A stretch of 28,915 bases of DNA, taken from the NCBI GenBank assembly GCA_910592005.1, contig CAJVPP010000611.1, forward strand, positions 1 to 28,915, read 5' to 3'. Each line of letters begins with the position of its first letter. Positions within the stretch are counted from its first letter, which is position 1. Of this stretch, positions 1 to 13,362 are shown one piece after another. Source of the DNA: Funneliformis mosseae (taxonomy: Eukaryota > Glomeromycota > Glomeromycetes > Glomerales > Glomeraceae). A program made the translations under genes and the position numbers. The notes under the pieces are model-generated. The model did no database searches. It saw only the letters and a program-made list of their open reading frames with translations, and was not told the DNA's origin.

Positions 1-638
1 ATTCCTTCGTGCGTTGCTTGATGGAGCCATATGCATGCATATGTAGGAATTGGTAATCATGCCTAGCAAAGCTTAGTTTTGATTATTAATGATGTGTTAC
101 AATCCATCCGTATTTATGAATCGATCAAATTCCTCACCATGTTTGATAAATAAGAAAAAAGAAATGAAAAGGTAAAAGCTCAGTTAAACTTGTCCGATAT
201 TTGAATGTTGAAAACGAATTTTATAGATATCCTTTCTTTTTTAACATTGTATCAAGCTCTTTTGGATATTTATTCTATTTAATTGACAAGGTTGAAATAT
301 TTATTCCATTTTTTTTTTCAAACAAAAAAAAAATCGGTTTACCATATTAATCTAAATTATTTACTGTATATATTAATATAAAACGGTTATAATGCTCCAT
401 TACAATACTCATAAAATAGGAAAGAAGAAATGTCACCGTTAATGTGCCGAAACTTGCAAAATTCAGGACATTTAAATCCTATGAATTTTTTAAATTTTCA
501 TATTACGAATAGGTTAAGAATTAATTGTTTATGCAATATCTTGTATATTTAGGAAAATTTTATATTGATATTTATTGATAGTTTACAAAAAAAAAAAAAA
601 AAGGAATTTTTTTACTAGAAAGAAATTAATTTCACTCG
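1..638. other. Intergenic, downstream of the minus-strand GTPase gene
   Basis: AT-rich sequence with no supportable ORF. It has short T/A runs (about 309-334) and an A-run at 586-602 next to the 3' end of the neighbouring minus-strand gene. No RNA gene or repeat family was recognised. Confidence 0.6.
571..576 (-). promoter_or_regulatory. Candidate polyadenylation signal of the minus-strand GTPase gene
   Basis: TTTATT on the plus strand reads AATAAA on the minus strand, about 63 nt past the stop codon at 639-641. Position and sequence fit a canonical polyA signal. In DNA this AT-rich the hexamer also occurs by chance. Confidence 0.4.
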
Positions 639-3600
639 TTATTCGGGGATGAGACTTCCGTACAAGGATCCCCATGATGGATCAGTATTATCAATCATTT
701 TATTTCTTAAACATAAGGTTTGTCTTAATTTCCACCAAACAGCACGCATTTTTACAATATTTTCATCGGTTGGCTCAGAACGTTGAAATAAATGCCATTC
801 CGGATGAAATTTTTTCAAAAATTCATCCAACGAATATAATTCTGGACCAAGATAAGCGTAACCCCATACATTTTCATGCACCGCACCTTCGGTACATGAA
901 AATAAAATCGGATGACGGTAATGTTCCGAACAAACACCATAGAAAGCTGGAAATAAATGATTGGTGACATGATGTTTTTCATGTCCATCGTTGGGTAATT
1001 CACATTTTGAAGAACAAAATGGACACCTTTCTTTGCACCCAATCTTATCCAAAAGATTTTCACTTAGTCCTATCACTGTACTTTCCAATATTTTTTGTAC
1101 TTTCTCTCTCTCTTGATCATTCCAATCTCTATAAAGCTTTTGAAATTCTTCTTTCAATTCGTTAAAAAGTGTATTAAAAAAGTAAACTGGATATTGCACA
1201 ATGCAACTGTTCAAAAGGTGAGTAACATCTTTTAGAATCTTGGAAAAATCATGTGAGCTTGTCTTCTGCTTCAAAACGATCCCATATTTCATAAACAAGG
1301 TATTTGTTAATTCTTCATGATCATGGGAGTTCCCTGATAAATAAGTAAGAAGATAACTTAGTTTAAATTCATCATAATGTTTGTTCTCATCAAATAGCCC
1401 CATCCACTCTTTCAAGTCATTTAAGAGAGTTTCATGAGTATATCTAATCGTTTCATCGACTTCTTGCAATTTATCATAAATAATCACATCTGAAAATACC
1501 ATAAATTCCATTTTCATTAAGTTTAACATGTATTGGGTTGGATCGTTCAGATATTGGTTCACAGCTGCCAAATCCAACTTTCCAAAACTCATGTCAAAAG
1601 CATTTGTTGTTGCAGTACGGGTATCATTCCAACTTTTTTTAATATATTCTTTACATCTTTGGGTGATATCATTTTCTATCTTGTCAACCTTCGGTCTTAT
1701 CGCTTGTACAATATATTTGGTAAATTCTTTTGAAATATTTTCCCCGGATTGATAAGATAAAATTTTTTCAAATGATATGATTAGATTTTGTCTTAAGCCT
1801 TCTAGATTTTTCTGTTGTTTATCATTCCACTTATCAATATTATTTGATAAACTTTGGAAAACTTCTATCCTTGAATATTTCTATTATTAGAAGAAAAAAA
1901 AAATTCATTCAATTAGTTTTTTTTAAAATTAAAACGGAGGACTCGCTAATTAAAATTAAAACATTCAAATCACCTCAAAGATATTAAAATCATCATCTTT
2001 AAATGTGATGAAAGTTCCATTATGTTCATCGTTGGTAATATCGAAGAAAAAATTACATAACGTTTCTAAACATTTTACTGCTTGCGTTGAATCAATTCGC
2101 AGAGAATTATTATCTGCTAATTCAGTTTTAATCTTTTTGATGACCTTATTAAATTTATCGAGTATATTCTTTGCGATTTCTGTTTTTACGGATGCTGTAG
2201 CCTTATAATCTATCTTCGTATTTGTTTTATTACTTGTAAAGCCAATCAAATTCCGTTTAAATTTATTAAATTTATTTTTAAGCACATTGTTATTCGTGTC
2301 AGGATCCTCTGCAATATTTTCAATTTCAAACGCTTCTTTTATGGTAAACTGATTCATTCGAATACTTTCCTCAAATGTCGCGGGTTTTTTGAGAATTTTA
2401 AAGAAATTCCTTTTAAATTTTACTTGTTCTTTGTTCTCGGTATTTTGACAGACCTTTGTATAACATTCTTCGATGGCATTATTGAAAGTTTTTGAGATGA
2501 AAGGTTTAAGATCTTCCAAAGTCAATATCATATCTTGATCAAATATCATTTTATCGTGTTCTACTTCATTCCAAATTTCTTCAAAAATCTCATCATATTT
2601 TATCAATTTTAAATCATTTAAATGACTATTTCCTATGAGCTTTTCAATTTTATTCCCAACTTTTTTGATCGCACAATCTGATAACCAAGAATCCTTATAT
2701 TCGCAAGCTGATATTAACCATAACGTGTCACATTCCATCCTTTCTTCTGCGATCATATTATAAATGAGTCTTTTACCTTCATTAAATATGTGAAGGTCAA
2801 ATTGATTTTGCAATTTGGAATCATATTTTTTCATACATATTTTGTTGTACTCATCTTGAAGCTCATCTAAATCTTTTCGTACGTTGGTTTCAACTTCAAC
2901 CCATTTGGAATGATCTACCTCTAACCTTTCGACATTTTCATTAATTTTATCTTTCGCTTGATGTCTAAATTCTTTTAAATCGATTCCTTTGATTTCATTA
3001 ACCAAGTAACGCATTTGATGCCATGCATTTATTGATTTAAAGTCTTCAAAGTGCAAAAAATTTCCATGTATACCAATATTATCCCAAACCGTTTTCATGT
3101 ACGGTATAAAACCTTGGATATTGTTGAATATATTAAAATTAGCATTTTGAGATGTAGCAGAATTTAAGAGAGAATGTCGCAAAATAGAAGTTTTATTGGA
3201 AAACGTTTCCTATAAATAATCAACATAAATTTTAATTTGATAAAATTTTTTGGGGGGCGAAAAGAGGATGAATAAACTACTTACGGCTGGCACATTTATA
3301 TTATATCTTTCATTAATTCTACCGGTTGTTGGACAAAAATCATCGGAATAAGAATGAAATGCACTTGTTAATAGATGAATATCCTCTTCTTGTATAGTCA
3401 TAAAATCCTCCAAAGATTCCACACATCCAGGAATTTGTTGAAACATTTTCTTTAGGCTATTAACAATATCTTGAAATGGTTGAAAATCTTTAGCGTTATT
3501 ATTCATGTCCCGAAGTACAAAGTGAAGTCGTGGTTTGGATTTTCTATTTCTTAACCCATCCAAATGCCATGAAGACACTTCTAAAATATCACCAATGTCT

Positions 3601-6600
3601 CTAGTCAATCCTTTGGTATTAATTATTATGATATGAGAACACATCAAGGCAAATAATGTAAACTTTTTATCGAAATCGTTTCGGGTTGTAATGTATTTTT
3701 GCGCAGTTGAATTCATTCCCTCGGAATCAAGGATTAAAAGATCAATCGGATTATCATCAAAAGTTGTATTTCGATAACTTAGATACAATCCCTTTGTGCT
3801 AAATAAAAAAAAAAAAAGAATTATTATCATTTCATATCAAATTTTCTTTAAGCTTGCGAATATCAAAAAAAGATTTATAATTACCATCGTGTTGCTGATG
3901 TAGCAAAACTACATTGGAATAAATAATTTAAAAGAGTCGATTTTCCGGAACTTTCAAATCCAATTATTGAAATTATTATTAGCTTTCGACTTGTATTGTA
4001 CATGATGTTGCATAATGTATATGATAAAAAATTTGTAGGAAGTGGTTTTAAAGATATTCCATCAAGTATCTGAATAGGTTCCCCCTCAATGATCCACGTT
4101 GTAAATGCCTCGGATAACTTTTGCGGTGCAACATCATATCTGTGCAGATAATTCATATATTAGTAGCGATAACAAATCATAAATGAACCAATTTAAGATA
4201 TTACTCACAATTTTTCCAATACAGTCGTCTTCTTATACTTTTCTTCTTTTATATTTGATAATATAATAAATTCCTTCCAAATATCATGAACAGATATATC
4301 ATTTTCTTCAAGCATTTGCTTATTGTGCGCATACTCATTATGTTCGTTTGATTTTTGAAGCTCGACCAAATGGTCCTTGAAGAATTTATCGATTAAACCA
4401 GCAAATTTTCGCATTTCAATTATCTCATTTTCTTTAATTATCTTTGCGAATTCTAAAAGGATTGGTATCGGTTTGCTAAAGTAAAGATTGACTTGTTCAT
4501 TTCTAAATTGATGAATTTTCTTGTTAATTTGTTCTTCTGAAATATAATCCGAATGATCTTGTGGTCGAGATTTGTTCTTCTTTTCTTTTAATGATTCTAT
4601 TTTATTTTCCAAATCTGTTGCCGGGAATAAATCCGAGCGAGTGGAAAATTTTTTTTGTTTCATAGAATATGCGAATGTTTCTTCTAAATTTTCAGGTAAC
4701 CAAATGTTTAAACATTTTTTTTCTAAAGTTTCTAATTTTAGAACCAAATGCGGATAAATAAATCCTGCATCAGGTTGTGATAATGATTTCGTTAGTTCAG
4801 CCTTTTTATCTTCGAGAAATTGATTCATGTCATTAGAAATTTGTTCAATTTTAACACATTCAGGTTTGAGATGCGACTTGAATAATTTTTTAATATTCTT
4901 CTTGCGCTTACTAAAAGGATCATTCTTTGTTGGTCTGTTCCAATATATGACCGATATTTTTGAATCATTGGAATCTAGCGAGATGGTTTCGGTGAGTCGT
5001 TTTAATTCATTAGAAGGCGAGTTACCTTCAAAATCTTGATCATTTACGTGTACAAACATGTAAAATGCGAATTTTGAGAAGCCGTTAATTAAACTGAGAA
5101 AAATTTGGTTAGGGTCCTCTTCTAAATACACTTCGGCTATAGCGACAGGCTTTCGTCCATAATTTTCCGACGCGGAATGAAAGGAAATGTCGATTGATCC
5201 AGTGGAAGTAAGACTTAAATCATCCTCACGGTTTTTGCAAATGATAGGATAAAGCCTTTTCGAAAATGGCGTGGTAGATTCGCTTGTACTTAAATTGAAG
5301 GATAATAATAGATGATATTTATCCCGAAGTACTAAATTACGAATTTCTCTTAAAACCTTTAAACCTTTTTGACTAAATTCACAATTATTCGTAAATAATA
5401 ATGGAATGGGAATATTTGCTCGAGTAAGCGAAAGGAGAATCTTCGTAAGTGAACTTTTAGGAACCTTATCCAAGAAAGCTACAAGATAATCCCTTCCTTT
5501 ACAATTGGACAACCGCTTTAATATTTGTGAAGGATCGTCAATATTGTCAGAAGCAGAAATTTGTCGAATGCAACCTTGTATACGTTGCAACGGGATGGTC
5601 CTATTTATTATATCTACGATATATGGAAATATATTTCGAAGGATTCCTTGTTTATGATCTTTAAGGTAAGGTCCCACTTCGGTTATAAATATGTCTTCAC
5701 TTAATTCATCGGTTACAAAATTGGTAGCGTCATAATTGATCGTTTCATCACCAAAAGTTATTTGGAAAAACTCTTCAAGGGATAAATCTTGTTGAGTTTC
5801 TTCATCGGATGATTCATCAGAATCTTCAGAACTTGCATCCGATATTTCAACGTTCTTATTAGAATTATTAGAATCAATGTCTCGCAAGATTAAAGATGAA
5901 TTCAGCTCGACCCAATCGTCTAAAGATTTAATTTTCAAAAAAATTTGTATATGATTTAATAAAATGATGTTTGTTTTTTTTAAAAAAAAAAAAAAAAAAA
6001 AAAGGTTGGAGATTAAAGATAGAACACCTTTATTGAATTCATTGTCTGAGATGAAAGAAGACAAATGTGATTCAAAAATTGTAAAATAATTCATAGCATA
6101 TTGAATTCTTTCAAGTGTTTTCAAGAATAATTCTGGCGTAGAACTTTGAATGTTCTTGGTATATTCTTCTCTTAATTCATTGAGAATCTTTACAACATCA
6201 TCATCAGGGGTTTGATCGATCTCAAACAATTGTGGATATTTATCTAGAATGGTTATAAGTTTGAAGGAATCGACAGATGACATCATTTTTTCTTGTCCAC
6301 TTGAACACTTTTTGTTGTATTTATCAATGATACCGTAAATAACTAATCAAAGGATAAAAAGCTTATATTAATTCTTGTAAGCAAATTGTATTGTATCCTA
6401 AATCGTATTAACAATTTTATTTGAAGAAAAATACCCTTGAAAATAATATTCTCCATATTTGTCAAAAGAAGTTGTTGAACAAGATCTTGTCGAATGTTAA
6501 TCATTGCATTAGAGAATTTATCGAGATTTTCACGAGTAATTTCTAATAATGTTTGTCCGTTGGTAAGTTTCTCGGCTAACGTAACTGCCGTTGATATCGC

Positions 6601-7650
6601 GATATCGAGTTTCCTGGAATATGATGGTATTAAAGACATTGAAGATAATTAGAACAACACAAATTCAAAAATAATAATAATAATAATTAATTAATTAATT
6701 AAAAATAATACCTTGTACTTTGCCAGGATACGCAGTTAAATGCCGCATCACCAACCACGCATACAAAACTTTCTTTGTAGTTATTATAAAATTTTTTTGT
6801 TACCAACAAGTCATCATCAGAGTTCTTTGAGATTGAAACCAAGTCATAGTTATAAACTTCAAAGAATTCAAATCCATCTTTTATGACATTCATGAACCAA
6901 GGATTATTCTTTATCGAATCCAAACTCGGATCAAATTCAATACTTTCGTATTCGGATTTCGATAAATTTACTTTAAGCAAACTTTGATTATCATGTTGGA
7001 ATTGCAACGAGTATCTAGTTTGAAGTAATGATAGGGCTTCCGTTTCGCCGCTTTGCAATTGATTTTCGGAAACGTGAAACTTAATTTCCAATTCATAACA
7101 TTTGGAAATGGCTTCTTTTTCAAACTGGAAACTGTCATGCTCATCTGCGAGAACCAACAAGTCATATCGATCGACACGTGAAGGATCAAATCTGCGATTA
7201 AATACAATATGAAAACAAGGAAGCATAGGCATAAATTTGGTATCGTTGAAGAATTTTCTAAAAAAAAAAAAAAAGAAACCGTTCATTTTATATATTTTTA
7301 TACCTTTCTTGAACCAATTTTATATTTTCTTTTGATTTGAGTTTTGCAAACAATTCCAAAAGTTTGTCTTCGAACTCGTTCATAAAATACGCAGTTTCTT
7401 GGTCTGAAAAAATGTTTTTAAAGACCGATGATTGATATACGTGTTTACGGACACTTTGCGGAAGACGCAAAAATTCATCCTCATTGACCAAAAAAAGTCG
7501 ATTTTTAGTATTATGAGTTTTATAATGTTCATGATAAATGAAAATTTTTCCCAAGATATTCTTCTTAACAAGAATTTCATATAAAGAGAGAGCGAAGATG
7601 AGACCAGAAGGTCCTCTGCTGCAAACAACGATAAGAGGATTTTGAAGCAT
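639..7650 (-). CDS. VLIG-type very large GTPase with N-terminal FAD-monooxygenase-like domain (minus copy)
   Basis: Nine exons rebuild an unbroken 2,092-aa protein: 7650-7304, 7191-6712, 6613-6435, 6342-6028, 5919-4209, 4139-3885, 3798-3285, 3209-1974 and 1880-639. All introns are GT-AG and every phase agrees. Residues 1-~335 look like a FAD-dependent monooxygenase fold: a beta strand then CSRGPSG near residue 10, a YDLLVLADE segment after exon 2 begins, and VGDAAF followed by RKLDIAISTAVTLAEKL. A Ser/Asp/Glu-rich linker opens exon 5. The G domain has GFESSGKS (~1071-1078), CTKG switch I (~1096), DSEG (~1120-1123) and a VLRD G4-type motif, as in the GBP/VLIG superfamily. The last exon has a Cys/His cluster (CKERCPFCSSKC, GHEKHH, NH) typical of VLIG C-termini. 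The function of this fusion is unknown. Animal VLIGs are interferon-inducible; that role should not be carried over to a fungus. The paralogue lies at 13363-20566. Confidence 0.88.
5920..6027 (-). other. In-frame 108-nt intron (intron 4) of the minus-strand GTPase gene
   Basis: Donor GTGTTC and acceptor TTTAG match the position and phase of the paralogue's intron 14963-15044. The length is a multiple of three and no stop occurs in frame, so retention would add 36 residues, largely Phe, Leu, Ile and Asn. It contains a T8A22 run on the plus strand (5974-6003). The homologous intron in the plus copy is not open throughout, so this is more likely an intron than coding sequence. Confidence 0.7.
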
Positions 7651-8009
7651 TAATTTATTATTTTTTATAGAGACTGTATATATTTTTAGAAATTTTTACT
7701 ATTTAGAGAAGAATGTAGAGCGTACATTTAGGAATAAAAATTTCTGTCTAGGTCCATTTATAAATTTATAACTATGCCCATTTAGTTAATAAATGAACAT
7801 CTAATAAAGTAAAAACAGGTTTTTGGTCAAATTATTTCCGAAAATCTTTGTCGATCGGATCAAATATACATAGTCCGGAATTTTTGGCTAATTCAAGTTT
7901 CCTTTGAAATTTTTTGTATCGTTTTGAGCAAAGACCAGACTTTCCGGCCAACAGAGGTAGTAGATTTTCTTTCTCTCTTTCCTCTTTTTTATTATTTTTA
8001 TTTTTTTTT

Positions 8010-8071
8010 ATTTTATTTTTATTTTATTTTTATTTTTTTTATTTTATTTTTATTTTATTTTTATTTTTTTT
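8010..8071. repeat. 31-bp T/A minisatellite, two copies
   Basis: Two identical 31-bp units (8010-8040, 8041-8071) are built from ATTTT and ATTTTT pieces and each ends in a run of eight T. They lie in the intergenic region between divergent promoters. Confidence 0.7.
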
Positions 8072-8433
8072 AGAGGTTCACTGTTTTTTTTTTTTTTTTA
8101 ATTGTTTACTAAAATGTCAAATTTGATGTGATTTGCCAATCATGTCTAAGAATGTATAAATTCGCGCATACATAAGCATACATGTCCGAATCAAAAAAAC
8201 CGGCCGATAATCACGTGAAAAGTGACATTTAGTGTTACGCATTTTAGCATAAAATTTACTGCGGCTTAATCCTAAGGTTAATCTGGTTACAAAAATAGAA
8301 AAAAAAAAATTTAAGGTTTTTTCACTGTATTAACTACTAGACTTACACAGATTAAATGATTTTCTATTTACGTCATGATTTCGTCATACCACTTAGTTTA
8401 AATAAATATATTGTCATAGCATATCATAAAAAG

Positions 8434-8442
8434 TATATATAA
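8434..8442 (+). promoter_or_regulatory. TATA-like element upstream of the PX-domain gene
   Basis: TATATATAA ends 45 nt before the ATG at 8488. Spacing and strand suit a short 5' UTR. This is a motif match only. Confidence 0.4.
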
Positions 8443-8487
8443 GGAGCTCGAATAATTTGTATAATATAAATAAAATTTTTGATAACC

Positions 8488-9276
8488 ATGATTGAGAGTA
8501 AAGACGAAATAAATCCGGTAAATATGCGAATTTTATCAAAAAATGTTTAATTTAATTTAGGAAAAAAAAAAATAAATATTTATATATATATATTTTTTTT
8601 TACCCATTGTGATACAGACTCCATTATCACCATTACAAGTGCATTATTTGAAAAAAGAACTTATTTCTAGGCAAATAAAATCCGAAATCCAATCACTCTC
8701 GCAATATGGCGCTTTAAAAAATCTAGGCCCACCATTTGCCAATAAAGATTGCGTGGAAACTGACACCCCATTTCTACGATTCATATTTAGTCGTTTTGTA
8801 CTCACATTCCCGTTTCTTCAAAAAGCCGATAGTACTTTTTGGTCTAAATTATCAGAATTCTTGAACGAATTTGCTAAAAAAAATATCAGTACTACTTCTA
8901 CAAGAGACGAAAGAACTAAAAGAAGGAAATTGGGAGAAAAAATCGTCAACGAACTTACATTACTACTTAACGCTGGAATAAAAACCACTGCTGGAAAAGA
9001 TGAGTCAATTAAAGTTGATTTTACTAGTGCTTATGAGAATCGCAATCGAAAATTATTAGATGATTTGTCATGTACCATTAATGGATGGAATATTAATATA
9101 GTGTCCGTGAGGACTATATTGGAGAAACATCGAATTCGTGAACATACCCATTCGGAATATATAATTCAAGTAAAACATCAAACTTTCAATGAAATAATTT
9201 TCGTTGCGAGACGTTATAAAGATTTTAAAAATTTATATAGCAAAGTAAGTTTCATGTAAATTAAAACAAGCAAACC

Positions 9277-9307
<31 letters not shown>

Positions 9308-11706
9308 TATTTAAATCGTTTTTTTTTTTTCTCCTTTTTTTCTTCTAAAAAAAAAAGCTTAAAAGTGAATTTGCATCAATGGATATTCCTCAACTGCCAA
9401 CTAAAGTTAAAGAACAAACATCTTCGACTTTCAATAAATCACAATCAGTATCGGATGATCCATCTTCTAACGGTCAATACCAGCATGAGAAAAATCGTCA
9501 AAATTTACGCGCATATCTACGTTCCCTCCTTTCCATTAGAGAAATTTCCAGATCAAGAATATTGTTTGTTTTCTTAACCGATTCCTCCCTTACTTTGAAC
9601 GAGTATGAAAAGAGAGATATAGCGGAAAGACGAGAGTTGGATTCAATTAGAGATGAACAACTAAGAAAATTTAATGAAGAGGCGGAAAATCGTGCCAAAG
9701 AACTCGAACATCATGTTTCGGAATTCAAACAACAAGTCATGAATTCAGGTAATTATTCGATTAATACAATTTATTTGGATCTCATGACAGTAATCTTATT
9801 TCTGTAATTTCAATAGATGGATTATCCAAGGTTATTTATACAATCCAAGAGACTCCAAACGCTTTCAACTTACCAATAACATATCAAAAAATTATCGAGT
9901 GGGGCGAAATAGGGTTATTATAAATCAATTTATTTAATTTTTTTTCGACATAATACGCGTTTGGGATTTAAAATATATATATATATGTTATATATCCCTT
10001 TTTTTTAGATTTGCTTCTACCCTATACTCTCTTTTCATCGGATCTGATAATAGTAGTGAAACTTTGGCACAGCTTAAACGTACACATAGTATAATGCCAT
10101 ATAAAACTATTCGGGCCATAATGAAAATCTCAAATCCTGTAGCGTTATTGAGGGGGATATTAGACTTATTTCTAGCACAACCTTTCGGACAAAAAAGCTT
10201 GGCCCAAAGGTTTGGATCTATATTCATAAATATACAATTCTTTGTCAATGCTCACGCGTATTAACTATTACTTTATAGGATCCTTTCAATGAGCATGACC
10301 GAAGATCTTAAAGAACTTGGCAAAGATATTAAAACTATCGAAGATGAAATAAATGATGATGGAGTATGTGAAAAATTACGGAATTTCGTATGTTCTCCTA
10401 GTGAACTTCAGACCGAAATAATGAGAGAAACGAAAGAAGAACGTATGTTGAAAAATATTATGAGATTAAAAACTTTAATAATAATTTAATAAACTTATTT
10501 GATTTGATTTTTTCTAGATATCAATGCTCTCATCTTTGCGATATTACATACAAAGCTTCTAACGCCTGATTTAAAGGCTATACAAGTAGCGAGATTTACT
10601 GGAAGTATCAACAATATTAAAATTGATAATACAGAATTATTAGACAATTTAAAGAAATTATTCTTTTTCTATGTTCGTCAAAGAGATAAAAAAATGTTGA
10701 TTGAATTACTGTTTCAGGTAATTAATTACTACATATGTATTACTCGCTTTTTTCTGAAGTTATATTTACGCTTTATTTGACGCGTTAGGGCATTACTGGC
10801 GATCTCTTGAAAGACATCATCACCATCTTCTATGAGCCATTGGCAAAAGTATACAAAGTGAGTTTATTTGTTAAATCAGTTTACTTTTTTTAAATTTACT
10901 AATTCGGTTTGGATTTTAAAGGCTGCAAATATTTCCGATACTTTATCTGACCTTTCTGAATTTTTGGATGATTTAATTAATGTTGTCGAAGAAGCTGATC
11001 GAAGAGGTACCTTTTTTTTCTTTTGAATATAATTCCTTTTCAAACCGTTAAAATATCCTGTCGTTATTCTTTAGGCGTCGTTATGTATAGTTCGGCTGAA
11101 TCGGTTGTCCAAACATTTGTGTCGCTGGTGCATCGACATATTCCAAAATTTTATTCTTTTGTTCATTCAGTGTATTCACACGACTCAACGGGCTTATTCA
11201 ATTCATTCCTTAAATGGATTGAATCTATTTTTAATTTTATACGTGATGGATTAACCGAACAAATAGATGTGCAACAATTAATTGACACGGTATTGACAAC
11301 TGAAGAACGAACCCTTCTTTCAACAGAATTAGATAATTTAATGAGTTGGCATACTTGGCGAAAGAAGAGACAATTGATGCGTCTCAAGGATATTATGTAT
11401 AATGATGTGAATAAGGATAGCATTTACGATTACGACAACGGCGATGATGATGACGACGATGATGATTATGATGATGATGATGATGATTTGGTGGGAATCG
11501 AATTGGATAACGAAGGGCTGAAAATTGAAATGGACAAGCATGAAGATGATGACGACTCGCAAAGTTCTGTTTCCAGTTCAAATTCAATGATGGACATTAA
11601 TCATAAGAGGGAGTTTCCTGAATTAAAAGTTATGCCAAAATTATTATCTCCATTCGTAAAGTTAATAAGCAGCTCTATGCGTCAAATTAATATTGAACAA
11701 TGCTAA
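8488..11706 (+). CDS. PX-domain protein with PX-associated and DUF3818 regions (Lec1/YPR097W-like)
   Basis: Ten exons give 831 aa: 8488-8517, 8618-9244, 9358-9748, 9817-9913, 10009-10209, 10279-10442, 10518-10717, 10789-10857, 10922-11006 and 11075-11706. The first exon is only 30 nt (MIESKDEINP), spliced in phase to TPLSPLQ. Residues ~10-130 resemble the fungal PX-associated domain. Residues ~160-290 form a PX domain with the phosphoinositide-binding motif ARRYKDF (R208, R209, Y210) and a Pro-containing loop (DIPQLP). The helical remainder, with a coiled-coil-like Glu/Arg segment, matches the DUF3818 layout (LYSLFIGSDNSSE, MPYKTIRAIMKISNP, LRGILDLFLAQPFG). Near residues 744-762 is an Asp run coded by a GAT/GAC repeat. 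Yeast Lec1 is a phosphoinositide-binding peripheral membrane protein involved in lipid homeostasis; equivalent function here is inferred. The 9914-10008 splice uses donor GTTATT, weaker than its neighbours. Confidence 0.85.
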
Positions 11707-13362
11707 AATAACCTTTTCTATTTATTGTTTTTTAATGATCATCTATTATTAAGAACCACCACAATTGCAATCGAATTAGAGTTTATAATTCATCGTTAAA
11801 AATTTTCAAACTATAATTTTAGTTCAAATTTGGTTTTTGTTCATCACTAATAGACTATAAAACATCTTATTATAGTGTTAAAATCTTCATTTATACATAA
11901 TAATATATAAACTTAAAAATATCTAAATATAAAATTTTGTTGAATGTTTTTCAACATTATTATTAATAGTATTTTAATATGTATAAATAGCAACTTACAC
12001 AATTGCTCTCATATACAATACATTACTTAAAGGCATTTTTTTTGTTAATTAATTAATTATATCGAACATATTATTAGATGTTAAATAATAAATAAATATT
12101 TTTTCTTAATTTAGACAAAATAAATAAATCAAGTATTTTCTATTTTAGAAAGGAAAGGGATAAGAAATATTGAACGTAATATTACTTTTAGCACTCTTTC
12201 TTTTCAGATTTTGTATTTAATAGTAGGATTCATAAAGTTGATGTTTTTGTAACTTTCTAGTTATAAATCTATTTTTGTGAATCAATATTTATTCTTACCA
12301 ATACTTATTAAGAGATTAAGACAATTAAAACTCTTAAGAATAATATCTTTATGTAATTGCTCAGAGATTTTAAAATTACTTTGTCCATCTATTTATTTAT
12401 TTTTACAAAATTGGGCTGCTCTTTTTATCTCTGATCATGAATACGCGTCTAGAAAGTCAAATTCCGAGATTTAAAACTTTTGAAATCTATCATGTTCTAT
12501 GAAAATAAAATAACAGCGGTCATCAAAAGTGTCATAGCATAAAGCCAAACCAAATAAATGAGTTGTCCCTAAAACCATTCCTTTCTATTATAGCTAAGGT
12601 GACATTGTGACATTGAAATTTAGGTCTGACATTTTTTGCTGATCTTCCATTAGAACGACATAAAAATTTGATTGACGACTTTCTACTAAGATGTCTATTG
12701 ACTTTGTAAACTATATATAAATTCCTTGTAATTATGATAAGAAGAGTTCTCAACTCCCTCAATGTAATTGTCTAGGGATTGAGATGATGCTTATAAATTT
12801 AAATAAAGATCGCAATCAATTCTTGAGCACTTCTCTTAATTCTTAAATATCATCAAATTAGCAAAGAATAAAAGGCAACTACTCAACAAGAAAGAAGTGC
12901 TTGAACGATCATAAATTTTAGCCATCAGCATAACTCTATGAAAAAAAAAAATTTGGCCTCCATATTTTATTTTATCGGAATGGATCTGCAAAAGGAAAGG
13001 AAACTACTAAAAATATTAATATAATGTTTATAATTTATTTTATGTTTAACATGTATTGAGCAAAATATGTTCATGTTTAACTTTAACTCAAAAAATATTT
13101 TTTTTTTTGTAGTTTCTACTGCAAATCGCACATATATTTTTGAACTCTTGTTCTTACAAGTACGCGAAATTGAACTGTGAAATGTCGTTAGATGTTACAC
13201 AGCACAGATGATAATAATCCGGAAAAACTCAACTTGATACTTGTCGATAAAACCTAATTTGGTGTTATTGAAAACTTAAATGAAGTTATAAATTTCACAA
13301 AAATATTAATTTGATCCCTTCACTTCGTAAATTCTTATCTTTTCTGAATATTATAAGTTTTA
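11707..13362. other. Intergenic, between the PX gene and the plus-strand GTPase gene
   Basis: 1.66 kb of AT-rich sequence. Short frames at 12277-12474 and 12532-12762 show no recognisable domain and no splice partners. A TATAAAT at 13287-13293 lies about 70 nt before the next ATG and may be its TATA element. Nothing else was recognised. Confidence 0.55.

Larger units (their letters stand above)
7651..8487. other. Intergenic region between divergent GTPase and PX-protein genes
   Basis: Shared upstream region of two divergently transcribed genes. It holds a T/A-rich minisatellite (8010-8071), a TATA-like element near the PX gene and homopolymers. No supportable ORF was found; the 70-aa frame at 7914-8126 is mostly Phe/Leu from T-runs. 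Confidence 0.6.

Noticed and set aside
8010..8071. Possible CRISPR or regulatory array
   Set aside because: The two units are adjacent with no spacers and are simple T/A sequence in a eukaryotic context.
11338..11587. Antisense frames opposite the Asp repeat (Ile- or His-rich)
   Set aside because: These are readings of the GAT/GAC repeat on the wrong strand; the sense frame is spliced in phase into the PX gene.
12532..12762. Minus-strand 76-aa frame in the gene-free gap
   Set aside because: No recognisable domain, no convincing splice partners, and biased composition; could be a decayed fragment, but unsupported.
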